A stretch of 39,556 nucleotides of DNA from Oxalobacteraceae bacterium (GTDB taxonomy: Bacteria; Pseudomonadota; Gammaproteobacteria; Burkholderiales; Burkholderiaceae_D). Where the stretch lies: positions 1 to 39,556 of the forward strand of contig CANIFC010000005.1 of assembly GCA_947466695.1 (NCBI GenBank). The letters are read 5' to 3'. Position numbers and translations under genes: made by a program. The notes beneath the pieces were generated by a model. The model ran no database searches. It was not told where the DNA came from and saw nothing but the letters and a program-made list of their open reading frames with translations. Numbering within the stretch: position 1 is the first letter of the stretch; each line of letters begins with the position of its first letter. Shown here in pieces: positions 1 to 7,512 of the stretch.

Positions 1-79
1 GCGCCAGCGAGACCATCAGCTCAATGAGGGAAAAACCAGCGCCGTCATGGCGCAAGGGAGTGGTGTCGTGGCGCGTCAT
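1..79 (-). CDS. pilW: Type IV pilus minor pilin PilW, N-terminus only
   Basis: Only the first 26 codons are in the window; the gene continues past the left edge. They encode a short basic leader followed by GFSLIELMVSLA, the type III prepilin signal: cleavage after Gly, Phe at +1 and Glu at +5 of the mature protein, recognised by PilD. The start ATG (79-77) overlaps the TGA of pilV (78-76) as ATGA, so translation is probably coupled. The order fimT-pilV-pilW matches minor-pilin operons of Pseudomonas and betaproteobacteria, where these proteins prime pilus assembly and form the tip with PilY1. The name PilW rests on this order; PilX or another minor pilin is less likely. Confidence 0.75.
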   Translation of the reverse strand, partial: MTRHDTTPLRHDGAGFSLIELMVSLA

Positions 80-681
80 ATCTTGAACCTGACATACAGG
101 CAGCGCGACCTCGGATCGGTATACGCCTGCGTCACCTCGACCGGACAATTGTCGGACGAGGAGGGATCCAGCGCGGCATGGGTATCGGGCTCTTCCCACA
201 CCACCCACAAGTTACCGTAAGTGGTGCTGATGATGCCGCTATCGCTATCGCGCAGCATGAAAATGCCCCCGGCAGGCAGCTGGGTACGCACCGCCACCTT
301 CGCCTGCTCGAAGTCCATGGTGGCCAGTGAAGCAAAATCACAGGTCGGATAGACGCAGATATCCGCGCCGTCGACAGTCAAAATCGCGCTGGAATTATCG
401 TAAGTGCTGGGTTTATCATAACCACCATTACTGAACCCTTCCGGGTTGGCACGAATACGTTCGATATGACTTGCCGCAAGATTGGCTGCCATCGCGCGGT
501 AGCCCGACAACTTGGGCATCTGAACGGCATAAGAAAGCATGACACCCAGTGAGAGCATGCCAAACGAGAGTAACAGCATGGCAACGAGCCCCTCGATTAA
601 CGAGGAACCGGCCTGCCGATGATGTGCTGTCTTTCGCTTTATTTTATGCGCGGCCTTGCGCTGTACTGGCGGCGGCTTCAT
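76..681 (-). CDS. pilV: Type IV pilus minor pilin PilV
   Basis: 201 aa. After a basic leader the protein has AGSSLIEGLVAMLLLSFGML: a prepilin peptidase site (cleavage after Gly, Glu at +5) followed by the hydrophobic N-terminal helix. The SLIEGLVA version with Ser rather than Phe at +1, followed by a segment with NLAASHIERIRANPEG, is typical of PilV (type IV pilus modification protein). Cysteines near the C-terminus (DNCPVEV and SRCLYVRF) probably form a disulfide. The start ATG overlaps the fimT stop by 4 nt and the stop overlaps the pilW start by 4 nt, so this is the middle gene of a tightly coupled operon. Its expected role is as an inner-membrane minor pilin needed for pilus assembly initiation. 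Confidence 0.85.
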   Translation of the reverse strand: MKPPPVQRKAAHKIKRKTAHHRQAGSSLIEGLVAMLLLSFGMLSLGVMLSYAVQMPKLSGYRAMAANLAASHIERIRANPEGFSNGGYDKPSTYDNSSAILTVDGADICVYPTCDFASLATMDFEQAKVAVRTQLPAGGIFMLRDSDSGIISTTYGNLWVVWEEPDTHAALDPSSSDNCPVEVTQAYTDPRSRCLYVRFKI

Positions 682-1268
682 GACGGATCACTTGCGCACA
701 ATGCACTACCATCGCCGGCAGATCTGGCACGTCCGCCGGAACTGACACAGACAGTGCGCTGGGCCGCGCTGGCAAACTCAGGGTCAGCGCCGAAACGCAG
801 GGTTGCGGCAGAGCTTGAATCGCGCAGGCGGCCGGTTGCCGTAAAACGAAATTTACTGGAGAGGTCGTTGCCGTCGCTGATGGCATTGATCGTGGCAAGA
901 GGTGACTGCACCCGAAGTACGGTCTCGTCAGCGTCCATGTTCGCATTGTTGTTGAGGTCATGAAAAATAATCCATCCAGTCACCCAGCCATTGCCAGACG
1001 AACCTGAGCCACTACCACAGGCAGGAACCGTTGCCTCAGGATCGTCACTACGACACATGACCACGCCACCACCGCGCCGGATGGATTCACTGCGGGCATA
1101 ACGCAGGTCGGACATAAGGGTATTGACACCGCCCGATATGTTGGTCGAACGGATCATCTGCATAAACGATGGCACGGCAATGGAAGCCAGAATGCCCACA
1201 ATGCTCAGTACGATCATCACCTCAACGAGCGTAAAACCGCCACGCGAGCCGATGTAACGTTTACGCAT
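678..1268 (-). CDS. fimT: GspH/FimT-type minor pseudopilin
   Basis: About 196 aa from the ATG at 1268. The N-terminus MRKRYIGSRGGFTLVEVMIV is a canonical prepilin leader of about 11 residues (Gly/Phe cleavage, Glu at +5) followed by the hydrophobic helix. Next comes the GspH/FimT region with NTLMSDLRYARSESIRRGG, then VTGWIIFHDLNNN with an acidic stretch, and two C-terminal Cys. The frame stays open to an ATG at 1343, but that would add 25 AT-rich residues before the leader, and a TATAAT on the minus strand lies at 1347-1352, so 1268 is preferred. FimT/FimU proteins are minor pilins; FimT relatives have also been linked to DNA binding in natural transformation. It is the first gene of the operon and overlaps pilV by 4 nt. 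Confidence 0.8.
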   Translation of the reverse strand: MRKRYIGSRGGFTLVEVMIVLSIVGILASIAVPSFMQMIRSTNISGGVNTLMSDLRYARSESIRRGGGVVMCRSDDPEATVPACGSGSGSSGNGWVTGWIIFHDLNNNANMDADETVLRVQSPLATINAISDGNDLSSKFRFTATGRLRDSSSAATLRFGADPEFASAAQRTVCVSSGGRARSAGDGSALCASDPS

Positions 1269-1346
1269 GATATTTTCTGGAACACTCAGTTTTCCATAAG
1301 ATTTAGACGATGCTGCTTTAGCTATTGATATAGTAATATTCATTTA

Positions 1347-1352
1347 ATTATA
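1347..1352 (-). promoter_or_regulatory. Possible -10 box for the minor-pilin operon
   Basis: A perfect TATAAT on the minus strand, 79 nt upstream of the preferred fimT start. The region where a -35 would lie is A-rich with no clear TTGACA. Transcription from here would begin near 1340, which leaves the upstream ATG at 1343 untranscribed and supports the start at 1268. The assignment is tentative because the whole gap is AT-rich. Confidence 0.3.
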
Positions 1353-2368
1353 CTAATTGACAATTTATATTTTTTATTTTTCATGTTAAAAGTATGTACT
1401 ATAACTTCAAATTTGCACGTAACTGATAGCGGATATTTTTGTAAGGCTACCCCTACAATAAAATAAGTAAAAATCTCTTTTATATTTATTTAATTCAATA
1501 AAATCAAATACTTAAATAATGAATTGTTGTAACTTATTTATTTCAATTTTTTTTAAAAATGTAAAATATTCTGTTTGAATGTAAGAACATGTAAGTAAAC
1601 GTAAAAATAATGTGGACGCTAAAAGACAAAGACGTTGTCAGGAGTGACTTCAAGTAAATTCAGGGGAAAAGTTCTCAAAGGGATGATGGCGGGAGTATTT
1701 GCGGATGACTTCATGCCACCATATCCGGGGTGCAGGCACAAGCCGGGATCCGGCTGATGACTCTGTTGGCAACTATCAGGAACCACACTGATGATGCCTG
1801 TGCATCCAAATAGTCTTTCGGCCGTCATGTGAAGCGGCCAGCCAGTGCCGAGCTGAAAACGCGGGCGGCTGCAGCGCCCCATCATTGTGCTGATTGCGTT
1901 GTCGATTGAAGCCAGCAGGCTCGTAACCGGTCTACCTCCAGCGCAAAATTTTCAGAAAATGCATAGCGAATCAGATGCCAATGATCTGCATCCATAGAGA
2001 TGGCAGGACATCAGGTTTTGCCATTTGAGCAGACCTGCAAACAGACCAGAAAACAGACCAGAAAACATATTTGACAGAGCGATTTTTCATGTTTCATCCT
2101 GGCTAAATGCCCTCATCAAAGTCATCGGAAAGCAGGTCAACAACGATAAAAAAGGGCTTTTCCTATGTTCGGCAGCGAACGGTCAGCATGGATAAATGGC
2201 GGCATCATTCGCCTTGTTCCAACCGGTGATCCATTGCCTCCGCTCCCAAATAGTCAGGCCATCTGCCAGGCACCAGCGGCCACCAACGACACCAACTTGA
2301 ACAAACGCCTCTTCGAGGCCTCGTCTTGAACAGGAAATATTTTTCTCAATTCAATCAAAAGGCTCATT
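1353..2368. other. Long intergenic gap without a convincing gene
   Basis: About 1 kb between the divergent pilin operon and the lipoprotein gene. Positions 1344-1610 are very AT-rich, with many T and A runs. Beyond 1620 composition becomes balanced, but the only long minus-strand frame (1885-1619, 88 codons) lacks a ribosome site, recognisable domains and coding character. A perfect 12-bp tandem duplication lies at 2041-2064. No tRNA or riboswitch was recognised. The second half may contain the remains of a decayed gene, but I cannot name it. Confidence 0.5.
2041..2064. repeat. 12-bp tandem duplication
   Basis: Two perfect adjacent copies of ACAGACCAGAAA, followed by a partial third (ACA) and preceded by a degenerate copy. 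It is intergenic, about 300 nt upstream of the small lipoprotein gene. Similar short duplications recur in other gaps of this window. Confidence 0.85.
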
Positions 2369-2626
2369 ATGAAATCATCTATTCTCTTATTGGCACTCGT
2401 TGCCACACTCGGCCTGACCGCATGTCAGCCCGACACCCCAACAGCCGTCGATCCAATGGAGAATCCGGTTGCAACCCCAAGTCCAGCAAATGAAACCAGC
2501 GCTACCGGTGCGACAGGCATGGAAAACACTACTGGTGCAAGTGGTATGGAGAGCACTAGCGGTACAACCGGCGCTGCAGGTAACGAGGGTAAAACCGACG
2601 AGACCGTGGTTGCCCCACCGAAGTAA
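2369..2626 (+). CDS. Small low-complexity lipoprotein
   Basis: 85 aa. The N-terminus MKSSILLLALVATLGLTAC is a lipoprotein signal: charged n-region, hydrophobic core and lipobox LTAC with the lipidated Cys at 19. Residues after the Cys (Gln-Pro) do not include the Asp that retains lipoproteins in the inner membrane, so outer-membrane sorting is possible. The mature part is Pro/Thr/Ser/Gly-rich, with repeated GATGMENTT-, GASGMESTS- and GTTGAAG-like units, and is likely disordered. AAAGG lies just upstream of the ATG. The gene is monocistronic and followed by a strong hairpin. No family is recognised. The signal, Shine-Dalgarno and terminator make it a probable real gene. Confidence 0.7.
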   Translation: MKSSILLLALVATLGLTACQPDTPTAVDPMENPVATPSPANETSATGATGMENTTGASGMESTSGTTGAAGNEGKTDETVVAPPK

Positions 2627-2691
2627 GCACTACCATTTCCTGAGCGGGTAGCGTCAGGGAAAACAGTTTTCTCTTATGTCTTATCAGCACC

Positions 2692-2729
2692 AAGGCCACT
2701 GCACGCATAATGATGCGGCAGTGGCCTTT
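2692..2729 (+). terminator. Probable terminator of the lipoprotein gene
   Basis: AAGGCCACTGC pairs with GCAGTGGCCTT. The stem continues inward, after one bulged A, as CGCAT/ATGCG around an AATG loop, giving about 16 base pairs. Only three T follow the stem, so termination on the plus strand may be incomplete. It lies 66 nt after the lipoprotein stop. Confidence 0.6.
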
Positions 2730-2920
2730 CAGATGAAAGAGATTACAGCCAATGAGGAGCGGGGATCACACTTGCACCAAAGCGTCGCTGAATAATTTGG
2801 CATCTGGCTCGCTCGCATGCTAACTGCCGGTGCCGGAGGTAAATGAAAGCGCTGCTTTCGTCCGCTGTCTTGGCCGGAAAACACGCAGGCAATACTCCAC
2901 ACCAGCGTTTAAAAAATTTT

Positions 2921-4021
2921 TTATTTGTTTGATGCGGAACTTGACGCTATGACCGAGGCAATAGCCGCACCCACATCCGCTGTACTACCTTTTCCACCCA
3001 GGTCGGGCGTGACCGGGCCTTGCAGCAACACGGTTTCAATCGCATGCACGATGGCATCATGCGCGGCGGTATATCGCGCATCACCGTTACCGAGGAATTC
3101 CAGCATCATGGCACCAGACCAGATCATCCCGATCGGGTTGGCGATATTCTGGCCGTAAATATCCGGTGCCGAACCGTGCACTGGTTCAAACAGAGATGGA
3201 AATTTGCGTTCAGGATTCAAATTTGCCGATGGCGCAATGGCGATCGTACCGGTGCATGCAGGACCCAGGTCGGACAGGATATCGCCGAACAGGTTGGAGG
3301 CGACGACAACATCAAAACGCTCGGGACTAAGCACAAAACGCGCGCACAGGATATCGATGTGGTATTTGTCCCAGCGCACATCGGCATACGCTGGCGCCAT
3401 GGCTTCGACCCGCTCATCCCAATACGGCATGCTGATGGCGATTCCATTCGATTTGGTCGCGGAGGTCAGGTGTTTCTTGGGCCGGCTCTGCGCCAGGTCA
3501 AAGGCGTATTTCAGGATACGGTCAGTGCCATGACGCGAAAATACCGCTTCTTGCAAAACGACCTCGCGCTCGGTCCCCTCGTACATACGCCCGCCTACGG
3601 ACGAATACTCACCTTCGGTATTTTCCCGCACCACATAAAAATCGATATCGCCCGGCTTCTTGTTGGCCAGCGGACAGGGCACGCCGGGCATGAGACGTAC
3701 TGGCCGCAGGTTCACGTACTCATCAAAATCACGGCGAAACTTAATCAGCGAGCCCCACAATGAAATATGGTCCGGCACCTTTTCCGGACAGCCGACAGCG
3801 CCAAAATAAATCGCATCGAAGCCCTTAAGTTGCTCGAACCAGTCGGAGGGCATCATTTGTCCATGTTTCAGGTAATAATCGCAGTTAGCCCACGGCATGG
3901 TGATAAATGACAGATTAAGGTCGAATTGACGCGCCGCCGCTTCCACAGCACGCAAGCCCTCCGGCATGACTTCGTTACCAATGCCATCACCGGCGATGAC
4001 GGCAATTTTATGTATTTTCAT
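2921..4021 (-). CDS. ttuC: Tartrate / D-malate dehydrogenase (isocitrate/isopropylmalate dehydrogenase family)
   Basis: 366 aa, normal length for the TtuC/DmlA branch of the beta-decarboxylating dehydrogenases, NAD- and Mn-dependent cytosolic enzymes that oxidise tartrate or decarboxylate D-malate to pyruvate. Visible features are IAGDGIGNEV at the N-terminus, the substrate-binding WGSLIKFRRDFDEYVNLRPVR segment, VVRENTEGEYS, NLFGDILSDLGPA with the metal-binding Asp residues, and the NAD-binding PVHGSAPDIYGQNIANPIG. The frame opens at a TTG at 4036, but the ATG at 4021 is preceded by AAAGAG at a suitable distance. A LysR gene is divergently transcribed 125 nt away, as in dmlA/dmlR and ttu loci. 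Whether tartrate or D-malate is preferred cannot be told from sequence. Confidence 0.85.
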   Translation of the reverse strand: MKIHKIAVIAGDGIGNEVMPEGLRAVEAAARQFDLNLSFITMPWANCDYYLKHGQMMPSDWFEQLKGFDAIYFGAVGCPEKVPDHISLWGSLIKFRRDFDEYVNLRPVRLMPGVPCPLANKKPGDIDFYVVRENTEGEYSSVGGRMYEGTEREVVLQEAVFSRHGTDRILKYAFDLAQSRPKKHLTSATKSNGIAISMPYWDERVEAMAPAYADVRWDKYHIDILCARFVLSPERFDVVVASNLFGDILSDLGPACTGTIAIAPSANLNPERKFPSLFEPVHGSAPDIYGQNIANPIGMIWSGAMMLEFLGNGDARYTAAHDAIVHAIETVLLQGPVTPDLGGKGSTADVGAAIASVIASSSASNK

Positions 4022-4093
4022 CAGGCGCTCTTTCAAAAGTCGATAGTCAGGGCATCCATTTAATCCCTGCGCCCATCATAATGCCTGCGATAT

Positions 4094-4115
4094 AAAATAC
4101 AATCAAAATACAATC
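4094..4115. promoter_or_regulatory. Tandem 11-bp repeat in the ttuC-lysR intergenic region, possible operator
   Basis: Two perfect adjacent copies of AAAATACAATC in the 125-nt gap between the divergent dehydrogenase and LysR genes. LysR proteins usually bind near their own promoter in such gaps and repress themselves while activating the divergent gene. The 11-bp period is one helical turn, so both copies face the same side of the DNA. The site is a candidate operator or a chance duplication. Confidence 0.35.
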
Positions 4116-4146
4116 AGCATGAATGTAAAGAAAAAGGCTACGAATC

Positions 4147-5046
4147 GTGAACAATAAACCCTTGCTGGAAGATCTGCGCCTGTTTTGCACCGTTGTGCGA
4201 AAACGCAGTTTTGTCGCCTCGGCACAGGAACTCGGGGTGTCCAAGGCGCTGGTCAGCAAGCGCATCGCACTACTTGAGGCGGCACTCGATGTACGCCTGC
4301 TGCACCGGACCACGCGCAGTGTCAGCACCACCGAAAGTGGTGACATCGTCCATCAGTGGGCCCGGCGCATACTGGAGGATGTCGACCAGATGAGCGAGGC
4401 GGTATCGGTCGCCAAGCTGTCGCCGCGCGGCCGGCTGCGCATTTGCACCAGTTCCGGTTTTGGCCGCAACCGCCTGGCACCAGCCATCTCGGCGCTGGCG
4501 CGGCGTTATCCGTTTCTGGAAATCCAGCTGGAACTGGTTGACCGGCGCGTTGACCTGGTGGGCGAGGGTTTCGATCTGGATATTCGCATCGGGGAAGTGC
4601 ACGAGCCGGACCTGATCGCCAGACGGATTGCGCGCAATGCCCGTATCCTGTGCGCCGCACCGTCCTACCTGAAACAGCATGGTGAACCGAAGGTTTTGAG
4701 TGAGCTGGTACAGCATCAATGCATTGTCATTCGCGAGCGCGACCAGGATGCAATAGGCTGGAAGCTGACCGGCCCGCAAGGCAAGGAAACGGTCAGGGTC
4801 AAGGGTGCGCTCTCGACCAATAACGGCGAAGTGGTGCATGAATGGGCCATCGACGGGCATGGCATCATCTTGCGCTCGGTCTGGGATGTCGGGCCCAGCC
4901 TGAAAAACGCTAGCCTGGTGCGGGTGCTGCCAGAATATCAGCAGGACGCAGATGTCTGGGCTGTGTATTCCTCCCGCTTATCCGGGTCGGCAAAGGTGCG
5001 GGTATGTGTCGAGTTTTTTGAAGAGTGGCTCAATCAGGAGCATTAA
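4147..5046 (+). CDS. LysR family transcriptional regulator (DmlR-like)
   Basis: 299 aa from a GTG start. The N-terminal winged helix-turn-helix (about residues 6-65) contains EDLRLFCTVVRKRSFVASAQ, then ELGVSKALVSKRIALLEAALDVRLLHRTTR, the classic LysR recognition-helix pattern. The rest is the periplasmic-binding-protein-like effector domain (about 90-295), including GRLRICTSSGFGR and ILCAAPSYL. The subgroup resembles DmlR and other LysR proteins that control adjacent metabolic genes. It is divergent from the tartrate/D-malate dehydrogenase gene, so it probably activates that gene in response to the substrate; this is inferred from context. The next gene is convergent, 59 nt away. Confidence 0.88.
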   Translation: MNNKPLLEDLRLFCTVVRKRSFVASAQELGVSKALVSKRIALLEAALDVRLLHRTTRSVSTTESGDIVHQWARRILEDVDQMSEAVSVAKLSPRGRLRICTSSGFGRNRLAPAISALARRYPFLEIQLELVDRRVDLVGEGFDLDIRIGEVHEPDLIARRIARNARILCAAPSYLKQHGEPKVLSELVQHQCIVIRERDQDAIGWKLTGPQGKETVRVKGALSTNNGEVVHEWAIDGHGIILRSVWDVGPSLKNASLVRVLPEYQQDADVWAVYSSRLSGSAKVRVCVEFFEEWLNQEH

Positions 5047-5105
5047 AAATTCACTTGCCACACCGGCAAATACTATCCGGAAAGACGCTACCTGGATCCA
5101 GCCTG

Positions 5106-5720
5106 TTATGGCTTCAGGCGCCCGAGCACAGTTATTTTGGTACCTTGTGGCCGCACGATCACGCCTTCGCCTGAAGCTGGAAAGATACCAGTCAGCGCGG
5201 TAATATTGACCTGATGGGTGATCACGACCAGTACACCCGGACCACGCCACTGGCTCAAGGTACGCAGCGCCCCGGCCGTCTGCGCAGCTTCACCCGAACT
5301 GTCATTAAAAAAGGAATTGAAGTTTGCATCGTCGCGCACCATGCCGGTAAAGGCTAATTCTGCGGTCTCATGGGCACGGCACCATTGCGAACTGAGAACG
5401 GCTCCCACGACGATACCGTGACTGCGAAATTGCTCACCGATGCGCCGGGCTTGGGTGCGACCAGCTTCATCGAGATTACGCTGGGTGCTGCAATCGCCGA
5501 TTTTCATACCATCAGGATCACCCCCGCCAGGCGCAATGGCGTGGCGGAAAAGGATGACACTGCCCTCTTGCAGCGCTGCCCAACCAGGGCCTGCAGCCGG
5601 TGAACCCGGTTCAGCGGCACCCGCTGTAAAGACGATCAACAAAGCGGCAAAGCCCGCCAGCTCAAGGCGAAATAGATATTGCAACCGTTTGAGCAGCGAG
5701 ATTATAGGGTTTTGACGCAT
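5106..5720 (-). CDS. Exported histidine phosphatase family protein
   Basis: About 204 aa from the ATG at 5720. Residues 1-31 hold a basic stretch and a hydrophobic segment (LELAGFAALLIVFTAGAA), a signal peptide or membrane anchor, so the enzyme should be periplasmic. The catalytic core follows: ILFRHAIAPGGGDPDG (catalytic His of the RHG/RHA motif), the Arg in LDEAGRTQARRIGEQF, SSQWCRAHETAELAF, and the late His in VVITHQVNITALTG. These are the phosphate-pocket residues of branch 1-like histidine phosphatases such as SixA and phosphoglycerate mutase. The frame is open to 5813, but upstream starts lack a better ribosome site; GAAAGAA precedes the chosen ATG. The substrate is unknown. Confidence 0.75.
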   Translation of the reverse strand: MRQNPIISLLKRLQYLFRLELAGFAALLIVFTAGAAEPGSPAAGPGWAALQEGSVILFRHAIAPGGGDPDGMKIGDCSTQRNLDEAGRTQARRIGEQFRSHGIVVGAVLSSQWCRAHETAELAFTGMVRDDANFNSFFNDSSGEAAQTAGALRTLSQWRGPGVLVVITHQVNITALTGIFPASGEGVIVRPQGTKITVLGRLKP

Positions 5721-5819
5721 GATGGTTCTTTCAGCAGACCGATGGAGAAGATGAACACCCGAATTATATTTCACCTGCAAAATTCCAGCTGAGCGGAAGA
5801 AAACCGGCAGCAATCAAAC

Positions 5820-5852
5820 AAAAAAGCCGGCTGAACCCAGCCGGCTTTTTTT
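5820..5852. terminator. Bidirectional rho-independent terminator
   Basis: A perfect 8-bp stem GCCGGCTG/CAGCCGGC with an AACC loop, flanked by six A on the left and seven T on the right, so it can work on both strands. On the minus strand it lies 69 nt past the HiPIP stop and should end that transcript before the histidine phosphatase gene. Confidence 0.85.
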
Positions 5853-5865
5853 ACCATTAACGACA

Positions 5866-5885
5866 AAATGGCAGTAAATGGCAGT
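5866..5885. repeat. 10-bp tandem duplication
   Basis: Two perfect copies of AAATGGCAGT directly after the bidirectional terminator and before the 3' end of the HiPIP gene. It is intergenic and belongs to the same class of short duplications seen elsewhere in the window. Confidence 0.85.
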
Positions 5886-5920
5886 ATTAGTGAGGCAAAG
5901 CTGGCCTCGCTAAAACGCTA

Positions 5921-6226
5921 TCAGGCCTTTTTGGCATAAGCTGAACACCAGCCTTTTGCCGTGACCAGCTTACCGCCGAAGGCGCTGCACGGACCGTTGA
6001 CGGCACCGGCCTTACCGGAATAAAGCGCACAACCGGCACAGTTATTGCCCGCTTTATAGGCTGCAAATTTCTTCACATCTACCTTGGTGGCATCTTCCTT
6101 GTAACCGAGCGCCTGCCCGGTCGGATCGGTTTCGGACAGCTTTTCCTGGGCCTGGGCGCTAGTGGCTCCGAGGATACCTATAGCGGCAACGGGGATGAGA
6201 GTGATAAAACGACGACGGTTCAACAT
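5921..6226 (-). CDS. High-potential iron-sulfur protein (HiPIP)
   Basis: 101 aa. The N-terminus MLNRRRFITLIPVAAIGILG carries a twin-arginine motif followed by a hydrophobic core and an Ala-x-Ala cleavage region near 26, so the folded cofactor-loaded protein is exported by Tat. Four Cys (63, 66, 80, 94) have the spacing C-x2-C-x13-C-x13-C, with the family sequences NNCAGCALY, GPCSAFGGK and KGWCSAY, which ligate one [4Fe-4S] cluster working between +2 and +3. HiPIPs are periplasmic electron carriers between the bc1 complex and oxidases or reaction centres, common in betaproteobacteria. AAGGAAGT precedes the ATG. The gene is monocistronic with its own terminator. Confidence 0.93.
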   Translation of the reverse strand: MLNRRRFITLIPVAAIGILGATSAQAQEKLSETDPTGQALGYKEDATKVDVKKFAAYKAGNNCAGCALYSGKAGAVNGPCSAFGGKLVTAKGWCSAYAKKA

Positions 6227-6452
6227 GGTGACTTCCTTTATTTGAAAAACCTAGTGAGTAAATGAGAAGCTTAGGATTAGGACGGAAAGAGAAGTTGCCC
6301 ATCTGTGTCGCTAGTATTCTCCAATAAACACCTCAAGACAAGTAACATTTCTTCCATTCTTGATATATGCCCGGGTTACCAATTTTTTTATTCCCTCAAG
6401 CTGACTGAGCAAACGAGCGGTAGCCAGTAATAAAATGTTAAGATTAACCCGG

Positions 6453-7127
6453 TTATTCAAACCCCTGAAAAATGGCAAATTCCTCGACTGTCGCACGATC
6501 AGAACGCAAGGTATTTACTGCAGCGGCAGGATCTGCGTAACCGAGCGCCATGCCGCAATACACTGTTTCGTTAGGGGATAACGTGAAATGGGTGTGCAGG
6601 CTTTCGCGCACCATCCCCCAGGATTCCTGCATGCAGGTGGCAAGACCACGTTCGTGGGCGGCGAGCGCGAGTGATTGCATGAACATGCCCAGATGGGCGT
6701 ATTGGCCATGCCCCATGGCACGATCGATGACGAAAAACAAGCCTACCGGTGCACCAAAAAATTGATAATTGCGCGCCACCCATTGCAGGCGGGCAGGCCG
6801 GTCTTCGCGCGGGATGCCTAGGAGTGCGTACATGTCTTCACCGATCTTGTACCGGCGCGTCCGGTAAGGCTCACCCAGACTGGCCGGATACACCGGACGC
6901 GCGCCAGCCTCGCCGGCAGGATTCTCTGCCAGGGTCTCAATGGCGAGGCGACTGACAGCATCCCTCGCGGCACCCGCAACAGCGATGACTTTCCAGGGCT
7001 GCAGATTGCCACCCGAGGGCGCCCAGCGCGCCTCATCGAGCAAGGCATGTACTACTGAAACCGCCAGCGACTGGTCGAGAAACGCGCGTACCGAGATACG
7101 CGCCTTGAGTAGTTCAGATACGGTCAT
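6453..7127 (-). CDS. Nitroreductase family FMN-dependent oxidoreductase
   Basis: 224 aa, normal for the family. The N-terminal FMN-phosphate site ARISVRAF is followed by RWAPSGGNLQPWKVIAV, which contacts the flavin. The region with NYQFFGAPVGLFFVIDRAM, then MFMQSLALAAHERGLATCMQE and the C-terminal YCGMALGYADP complete the fold. Such enzymes are cytosolic homodimers that reduce nitroaromatics, quinones or other conjugated substrates with NAD(P)H; the physiological substrate cannot be read from the sequence. AAGGAGT lies 8 nt before the ATG. The gene stands alone, divergent from the penicillin-binding protein gene with a repeat-rich gap between them. Confidence 0.88.
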   Translation of the reverse strand: MTVSELLKARISVRAFLDQSLAVSVVHALLDEARWAPSGGNLQPWKVIAVAGAARDAVSRLAIETLAENPAGEAGARPVYPASLGEPYRTRRYKIGEDMYALLGIPREDRPARLQWVARNYQFFGAPVGLFFVIDRAMGHGQYAHLGMFMQSLALAAHERGLATCMQESWGMVRESLHTHFTLSPNETVYCGMALGYADPAAAVNTLRSDRATVEEFAIFQGFE

Positions 7128-7512
7128 GACAGGACTCCTTGAGGTAATCGTCTGCTTATTGAGATCTATTGAGATCTCTTGAAATTTATTGAATTTATTG
7201 AAATTTATTGAAACACATTGATGTTAATTGATGTTGATTAAAGCAGCCTCTTATTTTAACGCCACTCGCTGGCCCGGATGACCGGCAACGCGTGCATTCC
7301 GGTGTCGCTGCATGCGGATAATGGCATTACGAAAAACAGACACCCGGTCCCGGCAAGACGACACTACTCAATCTGTACGTATTCCCTGTACATTCTCTGT
7401 AATGAGGCCAGCCAGATCATGCGCCAGGGTCTGCCGGTTTTTCGGCTCGGTATTTGGCGCACCGTCGGCTATACTCGCCATCTGCAATCAACGAACTTTT
7501 GACGGATTATTT
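7128..7512. repeat. Intergenic gap with degenerate TTATTGAAA-type repeats
   Basis: Positions about 7155-7245 consist of imperfect iterations of TTATTGA, TTGAAATTTA, TTGAGATCT and TTGATGTTAA, giving ten or so TTGA units at 8-15 nt spacing. They lie in the 5' leader or promoter region of the nitroreductase gene (minus). The rest, to 7512, is upstream of the penicillin-binding protein gene; TATACT at 7470-7475 could be its -10 box, but no good -35 is seen. The open frame that runs through this gap from 7312 is probably not translated. Confidence 0.6.

Noticed and set aside
1619-1885. 88-codon minus-strand frame in the gap after the pilin operon
   Set aside because: No ribosome site, no recognisable domain, and amino-acid composition unlike the real genes.
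3020-3763. 247-codon plus-strand frame antisense to the tartrate/D-malate dehydrogenase gene
   Set aside because: The minus-strand frame has all family motifs; the antisense frame is a by-product of its codon bias.
6311-6496. 61-codon minus-strand frame overlapping the end of the nitroreductase gene
   Set aside because: No ribosome site and overlap with a well-supported gene; it mostly covers an intergenic gap.
7312-7512. N-terminal extension of the penicillin-binding protein
   Set aside because: The 67 extra codons lack family similarity and a ribosome site; the ATG at 7513 gives the normal cytoplasmic tail plus anchor.
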